This document shows positions 17,523-30,200 of a stretch of 64,000 bases of DNA, piece after piece. Both the position numbers and the translations under genes were made by a program. Below the pieces are notes generated by a model, which saw only the letters and a program-made list of their open reading frames with translations, was not told where the DNA came from and made no database searches. The stretch covers positions 186,001 to 250,000 of the forward strand of contig JAUIFJ010000001.1 in assembly GCA_030429345.1 (NCBI GenBank), given 5' to 3'. Origin of the DNA: a bacterium (GTDB taxonomy: Bacteria > CAIWAD01). How positions within the stretch are numbered: position 1 is the stretch's first letter; each line of letters starts with the position of its first letter.

Positions 17523-17885
17523 ATGAAGATCCTGATGATTCCCCTGCTGGCCTCGGCTCTTGTTCTGGGCGGATGCGACCAGGAAGAAGGGGCGAGCAGC
17601 CAGTTGACGGTCAAGGTGGCGGGAACGGTCGCCGCGGCGACGATCCACTTGGACACTCCTGAAGGTATCCAGGTGCTTGAAAGTCAGCCCCTGCCCTTCG
17701 TGCACGACTTCAGCGGCACCATTGGCGAAGCGGTGCATGTCTACGCGTCGGCACCCAGCGCCACAGCCACGCTCTACATCCAGCTGCTGGAAGAGGACCG
17801 GCCCGTGCAAAGCGACCAGGGCTGCCTGTGCAACGGGGACCACGTCAGCGCGACCCTGTCGGCGGTCATCGGCAACTGGGAATAG
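17523..17885 (+). CDS. small lipoprotein of unknown function
   Basis: 120 residues from ATG 17523, which has GGAG 8 nt upstream; a GTG three codons earlier overlaps that ribosome site and is less likely. A signal peptide with lipobox LGGC gives acylated Cys18. The mature part has a beta-sandwich-like middle (LTVKVAGTVAAATIHLD) and two further Cys in GCLCNGD that could form a disulfide. No family recognised. The gene sits 62 nt after mutY and ends before a 340-bp promoter region. Confidence 0.65.
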   Translation: MKILMIPLLASALVLGGCDQEEGASSQLTVKVAGTVAAATIHLDTPEGIQVLESQPLPFVHDFSGTIGEAVHVYASAPSATATLYIQLLEEDRPVQSDQGCLCNGDHVSATLSAVIGNWE

Positions 17886-17970
17886 CCGGCCAGTAGACTC
17901 TTTGTTCATCCGCCAGCGAAGCTGTACTTGTTCAACTTCCGCCGGCTCCGACAGCAAGCTTTGAACACAT

Positions 17971-18000
17971 TTGACATTATTGGCGCAACCGAACGATAAA
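17971..18000 (+). promoter_or_regulatory. possible sigma-70 promoter
   Basis: TTGACA at 17971 and GATAAA at 17995 with an 18-bp spacer. It lies in the 339-bp non-coding gap 17886-18224 upstream of the giant gene, in a notably AT-rich patch. It could provide a second start site upstream of the sigma-54-type element. Confidence 0.4.
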
Positions 18001-18026
18001 ACAAACGCTTAGCACTCCTTCCTGGC

Positions 18027-18042
18027 TGGCACAGCTCTTGCC
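18027..18042 (+). promoter_or_regulatory. sigma-54-type (-24/-12) promoter for the giant surface protein
   Basis: TGGCACAGCTCTTGCC matches TGGCAC-N5-TTGC with exactly 10 nt between the GG and GC dinucleotides. The predicted start is near 18053, giving a leader of about 170 nt to ATG 18225. No enhancer-binding-protein site was identified in the upstream 140 bp. Confidence 0.7.
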
Positions 18043-18224
18043 TCTTTATATGGTTAGCAAAATCAGACCCTCCTGAACGATCAACATCCAGACCACCACT
18101 GTTCGGCACTCTGCCACTTCTGCCGGACACACCGGTCGCACCTGCTGGCGTCATTCCCTGCGGCGGGAAGTGGACGCGATTCCTGTTTGATGCTCAGGGG
18201 GGCATTCATCACAGGGGTGAGATC

Positions 18225-21200
18225 ATGGTACCCGTCCTTCGCAACACAGCCCGGACTCTGCTCGGCGCTCTCGGCGCTTCCATTTTCCTGAGTGCTTCCC
18301 TTGGGGCGCAAGGGATTGACAGCCGAAAGGGTCCTTCCAGCGGCGGCGACAGTCCTTTGACCTACGATGCGGTCTTCAATCCGTCCAGTTTCGATGTCGC
18401 CCTGAGCGCGGGGGACACCCTGACGCTCACCCTGGACATCGAAAACACTCACGACGATGTTCTCGAAGACCTGACCTGGGAACTGGCCCTCGAGTTCGAT
18501 GGCGAAACGGGGCCGGCGCCCCTGCTTCCCGGCAGCAACCTGCAGCAAGCCTATGTCGCTTCCGACGGGCGGGTGCATCCGGTCGGCGAGGCTCCGGCAG
18601 CCTCTTACGAGACGGAAAGCTGGACACTTCCCCTGCGCGATGGCGAGCGCACGGGCAATGTGCTGCTGCTGGCGGACGGGGGCAGCCAGACCGATGTGCA
18701 GGGCGTGCTCGATGAACTCGGCGGCTATAGCGTGACCGTCGTCGCCGACGACGCTCTCTACAACGGCGACAATCCTTCGCTGGATGGCTTCGACCTGGTG
18801 ATCTACCTGGACGGCATTGCCTATGGCTCCGACATGCCCTTGAGCGGCCAGCAGGAAATCGTCGACTTCGTCGGCAACGGGGGCGGCCTCATCGTCACGG
18901 AATGGGTGGGCTATGAAGTCGCTGATGGCCGTCTGCAGACCCTGGCGCCCATTCTGCCGATGGCGAGAACCGGAGGAGGAACGGCGACCCGCACCTACAC
19001 GGTCGACAGCCCAAGCCACCCGGTCACCGCAGGCGTAGCCTCGTCCTTCACTGTGGCTCAGGGCTACAGCATCATGGACCTCAACTTCGGCCAGTCCCTG
19101 GTTTCCATGGTGGACATCGGTCCGGCGGTCGCGGTTTCCGAAGAGCACGGCGGGCGTGTGCTGCAGTTTTCCCACGCGGCGAACTACAGCGGCTACGCGC
19201 CCTTCCTTGAGGGCAATATGCGCCAGCTGCTGGCCAACGGCATTGACTGGGCGTCCAGGGGCGGCGACTGGATGGAGGCTTCTCCCCTTTCCGGCACGGT
19301 GACCGCCGGCACCACGGCGACGATCGAGCTCTTCGTCGACACCTCGAACCTGATCGCCGGGGACTACACGGCGACGCTTCTTGTCAGCAGCAACCTGCTC
19401 GACGATGTGCAGATTCCCTTCCACCTTTCCCTGGACGGCGAACCGGACATTGTCGCCCTGCCGCCCGTGCTGGAATTCCCGGAAACCTTCGTCACACAAA
19501 GCGAAGCCCGGGAACTCGAACTGCGCAACGGGGGAACCGACACGCTGACGGTCAGCTCCATTCTTCCCGAGCTTTCCCACTTCAGCGTGGATGGCGACCA
19601 GTTCACCATCCTGCCTGGCCAGTCCGTCCTGGTGACGGTGTTCTACAGCCCGACGGATGCCGGCGACCACTCCAGCCTGCTGCAGGTCTTCAGCGATGAT
19701 CCGGACCTGCCGGTGCTCAATGTGTCGCTCAATGCCGCGGCGGTGTATACGCCGGTCATGGAGCTCAGCCCCGCCTTCTTCGACTTCGCCGCCGAGACCG
19801 GTTCGTCGGATAATGGCGTCCTGCTGCTGGACAACAGCCTGGGCGGCAGCGAACTGGTCTACCAGGTGCAAGTGCTGCCTCCCGTCGAGGAGACCCGCGC
19901 GCAACCGGCCACGGAGCCTTCCCCGCAGGCCGTATACAATGCCCGCCGCCATGTGGATGTGGCCAAGGGCGCCGAGGACCCCCGCGCCGGGGACGCGCGC
20001 GCGACCCGCGACAGCGGCGGTCCCGACGAGTTCGGCTATGTCTACATCGATTCCGACGAGCCCGGCGGCCCCGAGTTCCTCTGGCAGGACATCTCGGAGC
20101 TGGGCGACCCCATTTTCCTCTACGGTGACGACGAGGACGAGACGATCTTTCTGCCCTTCGAGTTTCCCTTCTACGGGGAACCCTTCGAGGCCATCGAAAT
20201 CAGCACCAACGGCTTCCTGACTTTCGGCGACGATGCCGAAAGCAACAGCCCGGATCCCTTCCCGACCCCCGACGAGCCCAATGGCGTGATCGCCCCCTTC
20301 TGGACCGATCAGATCAGCTACGACAGCGAGATCTTCATCTGGTACGACGAGGACAACGGCACCTTCACCATTCAGTGGGACCAGATCGAGGACTACGACG
20401 AGTCCGGCGATTACACCTACCAGGCCGTGTTGCACGAGAACGGCGACATCTTCTTCTACTATCTGACGCTGAACGGCGAGACCGACGATGTCGGCATCGG
20501 CATCGAGGATCCCAATGGCTTCGACGGCCTGGAGGTCGATTTCTACAACGACTACGCCGAAGAAGGCAAGGCCGTCCGCATCAGCCCCAACAGCCTCTTC
20601 GACTGGCTCTCGTTGGACAGCTATTCCGGCGAGGTTCCCGCCGGACAGAGCCTCGGCCTCAACGTCTTCGCCGACGCGCTGCCCACTCTGCCCGAGGGCG
20701 TATACGAAGCCAACATCCAGGTGGAAAGCAACGCCCTGGACAATGACTTCCAGATGATCCCGGTGAACTTCACCGTGACCGGCGTCCCGATGATCGAGCT
20801 GGGCGATGAAAGCCTCGACTTCGGCGAGGTCTTCGTGGAGCAGGCCGCCAGCCTGTACCTGTGGGTCGAGAACGTCGGCACCAGCGAGCTGACGATCAGT
20901 CCCTCGCTGGGCGGCAGCGACTTCAGCGTCGACACGACGCCATTCGCGCTGGCCCCCTTCAGCGGCCAGCTGCTGGAAGTGCAGTTCAGCACTTCGATCA
21001 CAGGCAGCTACGATGACGTGCTGACCTTGACGCACAATGACCTGCCCGACAATCCTTCTCTCGTGCTGCTGAGCGCGGAGGCGATCGACCCGCCCGCCGG
21101 CGAAGTCAGCCCGCTTTCCTTCGATGTGACACTTTCCGCCGGCGCGCAGCAGACGGAAGACCTCAACATCAACAACCTGCTCGGCGGCAGCGAGCTGGTG

Positions 21201-24200
21201 TATGACAGCGAGATCGTCGACCTGGAGCAGAGCATGGCGCGCGGCCGGCCCATCGGTTTCCATGCCGACAACCAGACCCAGGTTTCCCGTCCGCGGCCCC
21301 AGCTGCCAAGCGGAGCGGAGGATACGGTCGGCCCCCTGGCCGATCTGGGCGACATTGTCAACTATTGGGATGATTTCGTATACGGCACCATGAGCATCGC
21401 CTTCGCAGGCGACGAGTTCTGGGTGATGATCGAAGGATACGGCGGCGGCGAGGAGTTCGGCGGCGGCGGCAGCGGCACCTACGGCATGTTGCTGCGAGTC
21501 TCCGAAGAGGGCGACATCGAGTACGGCTTCGAACTGAACGACTACGATTATCCGCAGAGCATGTGCTACGACGGCGAGAATTTCTGGGTCGTCGACTGGA
21601 GCGGCCTGGTCACCGGCTATGACGAGGGAGGCAACATCATCGGCGATTTCTGGGTGCCGAACTGGGACTACTACGAAACCTGCATGACCTTCGACGGCCA
21701 GCATTTCTGGTTCCTGGACGACAGCGGCAACGATTTCCAGGTCGTCGGCTACGACGGCAGCCTGGTCGCCTCCATCCCCAACCAGGGCGAAAACTACCTC
21801 GACCCGGAAGCCTGCACCTGGGTGCCCGGCCACTTCGGAGGCGAGCTCTGGATCTATGACGGCGACAACGAGCGCATTCTGCAGACAAATCCCGAGGTCG
21901 ACGGGCTGCAGATCCTGCGCGAGCAGGAGACCGGCTACATCGGCTGGATCCGCGCCATGGCGCACAACGGCGACAATCTCTTCCTGGCGAACTACGGCGG
22001 CGAGCTGTGGGAGATCGACGACGACGTGGACGAGATCGACTTCTTCTCGCTCGATCCTTCCGAGGCCTCGGTTCCCGCCGGACAGAGCCATGCGGCCCAG
22101 CTGACCTTTGCCTCGCCGACCAGCTTCGCGGGAACGATGACGGCCACGCTGATGCTGTATACAAACGATCCCCAGCTCGGGGACCTGGCGATTCCGCTGG
22201 TCCTGAATGTCAATGGCCGACCCGTGATCGCCACCGACGAGATGGCCATGGATTTCGGCGAGCGCTACATTGGCAGCACGCTCCTTGAAGGTGTCACAAT
22301 CGCCAACCAGGGCAGCGAGGAGCTGGTGATCAGCAATGTCGTCGCCGGCCTGGCGGATTACACTCCCGACCTGACCATGGCGACTCTCGCCCCCGGCGAG
22401 ACCGTCGACCTGGGGGTCGAGTTCTCGCCGCAGGCCAGCGGGGACCGCAGCACGGTGCTCAGCATCATCAGCAACGATCCCATGCAGCCGATCCTCGACC
22501 TGGTCCTGACGGGCAGCGGCCTGGCGGCTCCGGAGCTGGGGCTGGACCCCGAATCCTTCACGGAATGGCTGGCCTCGGGCAGCGAGGAGGACTACACGCT
22601 GACCTTGTCGAACTCCGGCGATGGCGTTCTGGACTACACGCTGAGCCTGCTCAACGGCAGCCGCTCGCTGGAAAGCGGTACACGCGTCGTCGACCCGGGC
22701 CTCGAGCTGGCCAAGGGCGAGGCGGACCCCCGGCCCGGCTACGCGCCTGGTCGTGATTCCGGCGGGCCGGACGGTTTCGGCTACACCTGGCGCGACAGCA
22801 ACGAACCCGGCGGACCGATCTTCGACTGGGTCGAGATCGCGGACGGCACGGGCACGAACCTCTTCCTGAACGGCGACGACAACTATGCCAACGTGGAGCT
22901 GCCCTTCGCCTTCCCCTTCTATGGAGTGGACAAGACCTTCGTCAAGGTCAGCACCAACGGCTACCTGGGATTCGACTTCGACGGAACGGACTATTCCAAT
23001 GACCCGATTCCGAGCAGTATTGCTCCCAACGACTTCATCGCCCCCTTCTGGGACGACCTCAACGGCAGCAACGGCGACTTCTACACCTGGCATGACACGG
23101 ACAACAATCGTTTCGTGATCACCTGGGACCAGGTGTGGCACCTGAACGGCAGCGGAGACAACACCTTCCAGGCCATCCTCTACCCCTCCGGGCGCATGCT
23201 CTTCCAGTATCTGGACATGAACGGCACGCTGGAAAGCTGCACCATCGGCCTGGAGGACGCGAGCGGAACCGATGGTCTTCCGGTCGTATACAACGCGCCC
23301 TACGTGCAGGACGGCCTGGCCATTTCCCTGGGGAATGCCCCCAACTGGCTCGCCGTGATGCCCGGCGGCGGAAGCATCGAGCCCGGCGAGAGCGAAGAGA
23401 TCACGGTCTCCGTCGACGCCACCTCCCTGCTGGACGGCGCCTATGACGCCCTGATCCAGGTGGGCAGCAACGATCCGCTGAACCCGGCTCCGCTGGTGCC
23501 CTTCCACCTGACGATCGCCGGTTTCCCGGAGATCGAGGTCGGCGTGGCCGAGCTGGATTTCGGAACCGTGTATACGAACACGGACAACCTGCTCACGTTG
23601 CCGGTGCAGAACCTGGGCACCGGGCACCTGACCCTGAGCGCCCTGGATATCGATGATCCGCGCTTCACCACCGAGAGCGCCCCCATCGTGATCGCACCTG
23701 GGACGACCTACCCCCTGGAAGTGGTCTTCCATCCGGACGCCCTGGGAGGCTTCAGCGGCACCCTGGGCATCACCTCGGATGATGACGACGAGGGACTGAT
23801 CCAGGTGGCCCTGCTGGGCGAAAGCCAGGATCCGCCGGTGATGGTGGTGCAGCCGGCGGCCATCGAGGACAGCCTGGTCTCGGGCGAGAGCGCGGAACAC
23901 TGGCTGACGGTCGGCAACGAGACCGGCGGCAGCTTCCTGGAGTACACCATCGAGTTCGATGACAACACCGGTCCCCTGACTCTGCTCTCCAGCCGCAGCG
24001 GCAAGCAGGGCCCGGCCCGCAGCAGCCGCGAGGCCCGCGAGGCCTGGGCCTCCTTCAGCGCCTACCAGGGCGTGGTCGAGGCCGGCGGCGTCGATTCGAT
24101 TCTGGTCACCCTGCAATCGACGCTGGATTACGCGGGAAGCTACAGCGGAACGATCACGGTGCTGTCCAATGACCCCTTCAACCCGGAAGCGGTCCTGCCC

Positions 24201-27200
24201 CTGACCCTGGAAGTCCAGGGCATTCCCGTGCTCGCCGCGAACACGGACACGCTGGACTTCGGCAGCGTGTTCCAGAACTACAGCGACTCGCGGAGCCTGA
24301 CCATCAGCAATACGGGCAGCGCCCTCTTGACCGTCACCACGGCGACCATCGCCGACGCCTCCTTCGAGGTGGCGCCGGACAACTTCAGCCTGCAACCGCA
24401 GCAGTCCGTCGAGCTGGAGATCACCTTCTCGCCGACGGACGCGGCCATCCATGACAGCGAGCTGGTCCTGACCAGCAACAGTCACGAGGCCCCGGTGACA
24501 CAGATCGTCCTGCTCGCCGAATCCGAGCCGGTACCGGTCATGGCCGTTTACCCGGACAGCCTCTCCAGCGACCTGGAATCCGCGGAAAGCGAGACGCAGA
24601 CCCTGACCGTCGACAACACGGCGGGCGGAAGCGACCTGGTCTACAACATCGATGTGATCAGCGACCTGGTGCGCGCCCGCAACGCCGCGAACGCGCGGCC
24701 CCGCCCCTACGATCCCCGCGTGGACGACATGCCGGGCAAGGACGAGCGTGACACGCGTCAGGGCCTGGGCGCCCTGCGCAACTCCGGCGGGCCGGACGCC
24801 TACGGCTATTCCTGGAAGGACAGCGACGAGCCCAACGGCGTCGTCTACGACTGGACGGACATCCGCAGCCAGGGCACGCAGCTGAACCTGGGCGGAGACG
24901 ATTCGCAGACGCAGGTCACGCTGCCCTTCCCCTTCCCCTTCTATGGATCGCAGTACTCGACGGTGCTGGCCAGCACCAACGGATACATCAGCTTCGGCAA
25001 CAACGCGACCTCCTACGGAAACCAGTTCCTGCCCAGCGCGAACCAGCCCAACGCGGTGGTGGCCGCCTTCTGGGACGACCTGCATTTCCGCAGTTCCGGC
25101 CGGGCGCACACGCTGTATGACGTGGCCCAGGAGCGCTTCATCCTGCAGTACTCGGATGTGCAGCGCTATTCCGGCACAGGCAGCTACACCTTCCAGATCA
25201 TCCTCTACCGCAGCGGACGCATTGTCACACAGTACGCCTCGATGAGCGGCGTGCTGACCAGCGCCACGGTCGGCATCGAGAATGCCGACGGCACGGTGGG
25301 CCTGACGGCGGCCTTCAACCAGACCTACGTGCAGAACGGCCTGGCCGTGCAGTTCGCCTCCTCGCCGGACTGGATCACGGTGCTGCCCTCCGGCGGTGTC
25401 GTTCCCATGGGCGAGACCCGCGAGGTCGAGGTCACCTTCGACGCGGTGGGCCTGCTCGACTTCGATGACACGGCGGCCCTGCAGGTCAGCGGCAACGATC
25501 CGCTGAACCCGGTGGAGACGATCCCGGTCTCCCTGCATGTCACGGGCAACTACGACCTGCTGCCCGGCGTCGTCAGCAATCCCTTCCCCGCGAACGGCGA
25601 GCTGGAAGTGGTGACCAGCCCTGTGCTCAGCTGGCTTCCCGCCGATGGGGCGGAGTACTACAATGTCTACCTCTGGCACGAGGATTCCCCCGTGCCCGAT
25701 TTCCCCACGGTCACGGTGAGTGACATCTCCTGGCAGGCCAACGGGCTGCTCTTCGGCGAAACCTACAACTGGAAGGTCGACGCGGGCAATCTCTACGGCC
25801 AGTCGGAGGGTCCGATCTGGAACTTCACGATCCGCACCCAGCCGGACCTGGAGGTTGTAGACATTCAGGTTCCGAACCAGGTCTTCACGGAGCAGGAATA
25901 CGAGGTCAGCTGGACCATCACCAACAACGGGCCCGGCGCGACGACCGTGCCGGCCTGGAATGACCGCCTGTACTACTCCGAGTTCCAGGAGTTCGCCTGG
26001 GCCACGGTGAACTACCTGGGCCAGTTCAGCAACGCCTCCTACCTGGGTGCCGGCGACAGCTACTTGAACACGGGAACCTTCACCGTTCCCCAGGGCCTGA
26101 CGGGCGACTTCTACGTCCACGTGATCACCGACTACAACAACCACGTGAGCGAAGGCGACGAGTCCAACAACATGGGCGTCAGCACGACGAGCATGGAGTT
26201 CGTCTTGACTCCGCCCCCCGACCTGATCGTCAGCGATGTCGACGCTCCGGGCAGCGGCTTCAGCGGCCAGGACTTCCTGGTCAGCTGGACGGTCGAGAAC
26301 CAGGGCAGCGGCGATGTGGCCGGCGGAAGCTGGTGGGATGCCGTCTACGTGGCTCCGGATTCGGTCACGGACGCCGGCCAGGCCACCTACATCGGCCGCG
26401 TGCAGCACAGCGCGCCCTTCGTCTCCGGCGGCAGCTACGACGCCTCCGGCAGCTTCACGGTGCCGCTGAACCTTTTCGGCGACCTGCACTTCATCGTGGT
26501 CACCGACTACCTGAACAACGTCTTCGAACACGCCTGGGAAAGCAACAACAGCAACTTCAGCGGCACGTCCAACGTGACCCTGCAGCCGCCTGCCGACCTG
26601 GAGATCACAGCCTTCACCTCGCCGGACACGGCCTCGATCCGCGAAAGCCTGCCGCTTTCCTGGACCATCGAGAACGCCGGCTTCGCGCCGACCGAGACCG
26701 GCTCCTGGTATGACCGGATCTACCTCTCGAGTGACACGGTCCTCGACGAGGACGACACCCACCTGGGCGGCAACTACTGGCACAGCGGCGTGCTTCAGCC
26801 CGGCGAGGAGTATACACGGAATACTACGGTCAACCTGCCGGACAACCTGGAAGGCCCCTGGTTCCTCCTGCTTTCCACGGATCACGGCAACCATGTCTTC
26901 GAGCACATCTTCGAGGCCAACAATCGCCAGTCCAACATGCTGGAAGTGCTGCGTCCCGACCTGGATCCGCTGGAACTGCTGATCAGCGGCCCGGCCATGT
27001 CCGGCGAGCCCCTGCTGCTGGAATGGACCGTGTTCAACAACGGGCCGGGCGCCGTGATCGGCGGCGCGGAATGGTGGACCGACGCCATCTACCTGACGGA
27101 CAGCGAGGTGCTCGACCTGGACGGCCAGTCCCCGATCGGCATCTTCAACAGCAATCCGATGCTTCCGGCTGGAGGCAGCTACAGCAACAGCCAGAGCGTC

Positions 27201-30200
27201 CTGCTTCCCGAGGGAGCACAGGGCACCTGGTACCTGCACTTGCTGACGGACGCCACGGATCACGTGGCCGAAACCGACGAGGACAACAACTCGGAACTGA
27301 ATGTCAGCACCGTCGAGATCCTGCTCAGCGCGTGGGCCAACCTGCAGCCGAACACGATCAGCATTCTCAACATGGAAAGCCTGGCCGCCGGCGGCCCGAT
27401 CGAGATTCTCTACGACGCCGACAACACGGGCGCCGGGGAAATCGATTCCACCGAGACCTGGACCGACCGCTTCTACCTGTCGCTCTACCCGGATTTCGAG
27501 GTGGGGCCGAACTACCAGGTGGGCAGCATCAACAACAGCGGTATGCTGGAGTCCGGAGGCGGCTACACGCACTACGAGACCTTCAGCATTCCGAACCTGG
27601 CCGCGGACCAGTACTACCTGCACCTGGTGTGCGACGCCAACTCGGCGATCTACGAACACACGCAGGAAGACGACAACCTGCTGACTTCCATTCCCCTGAC
27701 CATCCAGGGCGTGCAGCCGCACGACATGGTCGTCAGCGAGTTCGATGCTCCGGCCACTGGCGGTTCCGGGCAGCCGATCAGCGTCAGCTGGACCTCCACC
27801 AACCAGGGCGCGGGCAACAGCCCGTACTACATGTCGGAAACCATCGTGATTTCCGAAGACGACGTGCTCTCGCTGGCCGAGGATACGGTGATCCACGAGC
27901 TCACCCACTACGGCCTGGTGGCGCCCGGGGTCAGCTATTCCTACGAACGCGCGCCGACCCTGCCCAACGGTCTTTCCGGTGACTACTGGCTCTTTGCGGT
28001 CAGCAACCGCTACAACAATGGCCCGGAAAGCGACTTCTCCAACAACACGGCCCAGCGGCTGATCACGATCAGTCTCACGCCGCCGCCCGACCTGGCGATC
28101 TCCGCGTTCAACGCCAGCGCCGGGGCGACTTCCGGCCAGCCGCTGCAGGTCTCCTGGACGACCCTCAACCAGGGTGCCGGAGCGACGCAGGGCCTGTTCT
28201 ACGAGAACATCTACCTGAGCAGCAACAGCTCCTGGGACAACGGGGATCTGCTGCTGGCCGGCACCAACAGCGGCGGAACGCTGGAGGTCGACAGCACTCT
28301 GATGCGCGAGGTCAGCGTCAACATTCCCGTCTACCTGGCGGGCAACTACTACCTGATCCTGCGCACGGACAGCAACAACCGCCAATACGAGAGCGACGAG
28401 AACAACAACACCTTCTCGCAGCTGCTGACGATCACGCAACCGGATCCCTCCGACCTGGTCGTGGACGCGATTGCCGCGCCTGATTCCGTGATCACCGGCG
28501 AGCCCCTCTCGCTGAGCTGGACCCTGGTCAACCAGGGCATCAACCCGGCCCAGGGCTACATGTGTGACGCCGTCTACTTCTCGACGGACGCGGTCTGGGA
28601 CATCAACGATGCCCAGGTCGGCCTCGATTGCCGCGTGATCGACATCAGCCCCGGCGGCCGTGTCGAGTTCAGTGCCGAGGTCGATGTGAGCCAGAGCATC
28701 CGCACCAACGAGCAGGGCGAGACCAGCGACCAGCTGCCGGGCCTGACGCCGGGCGACTACTATGTCATCGTCCGCACGGACCTGCTGAACAACATCAACG
28801 AGAGCGACGTGGACAACAATACGGGCGTCAGCCTGGGCACGGTCCACGTGGACATGCCGACCCTGGCGCTTGGGTTCGCGGAGCCGCTCATCCTCAACGA
28901 CGGCGACTTCTACCACTACCGCGTGAATGTGCCGCTCGGCGAAACCCTGCGCATCACGGTCAGCGGAGAGGAAGGCAGCCTCTATTCCGAGCTGTATACC
29001 TCCGGCGGCCAGGTGCCCAGCCGCAGCAGCTATGATGAAGTCGGTGCCGAACCCTACCGCCTGAACCAGGTGGCCCTGGTGCCGGAAACCACTTCCGAGG
29101 ACTACTTCGTCATGGTCTACGGCACGGGTTCCGGCAGCGAGGAGATCGAGATCCTGGCCGAGCTGGTCGAGTTCAGCATTACCTCCGTGGAGCCGGACTA
29201 CGGCGGCCGCGGCGGACAGGTGACCATGCTCATCGAGGGCGCGCGCTTCAACGAGGACAGCAGCGTGGCGCTGACCGACGGCATGGGCCATGACGCGGAG
29301 CTGATCCAGCAGGAAGTGCTAGACGCCTCGCACATTCGCGCCACCTTCGAGCTGCCGGCGGACATGCCGCTGGGCGCCTACGACCTGGTCGTCAGCAATC
29401 CCGAGCGCGTCGACACGATTCTGCCTGCCGGCTTCACGGTGCAGGAGCCCACCGGCGCCAGCGTCTCCTTCGGGTATACGCGGCCGGGCAGCATGCGCCG
29501 CAACGGTTCGGGCCTCTACCAGTTCAGCGTGGTCAACACGGCGAACAACGACATTCCCTTCCTGAGCGCCATGCTGGCGATTCCCGAGGGCACGTCGTAT
29601 ACACTGGACAGCGACCGCCTGCACTCGAACAGCTTCTTCATGCCGGACAGCCTGGCCGACCTGATGGAGATCAGCGACCACTTCGACGAGCAGGGCTGGA
29701 GGATCATTCCGCTGGTGGCGACCAATGTCGCCGTAGGCGAGGTACTCGACCTGCACCTGCGCGTCTCCGGCGTGCAGGGGGATTCCTTCCCGCTGAAGTT
29801 CTTCGTCGACGGGTATACGCGCGACGAGTTCGTCCAGGGCCAGCTGGCCTATGCCGAGCTGCTGCGCCAGGCGGTGCTGGAGGACGAGTCGGACCTCTTC
29901 CCGCCCGAGTTCTACGACCTGGCCGAGTTCCCGGACGACTTCAGCGCCATGATCCTGGATGTATACGTCGACCTGGGCCTGCTGGACCAGAGCGATGTGG
30001 ACGGCGTCACCTCCGCCATGGTCAGCGCGGCCATCCAGACCGTGCTCGAGCTGCCGGCGGAAGTCCAGAACCTGCTCAACCGCGACCTGACCACCTGCGA
30101 GACCGTGCTCAACTGGCTGGAACTGCTGGGCCGCCTGGGAATCATCGCGGTCGGCATCATCACCGGCGCCCTGCTGGCTCCGGTGACACTCGGCGCGAGC

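Noticed and set aside
18081-29291. A 3,736-codon open frame antisense to the giant gene (and a 1,385-codon one at 29319-33476)
   Set aside because: It mirrors the sense gene. In GC-rich DNA the antisense frame rarely meets stops. Its translation is low-complexity, rich in V, A, R, H and D, with no domain or signal, while the sense frame has clear domains.
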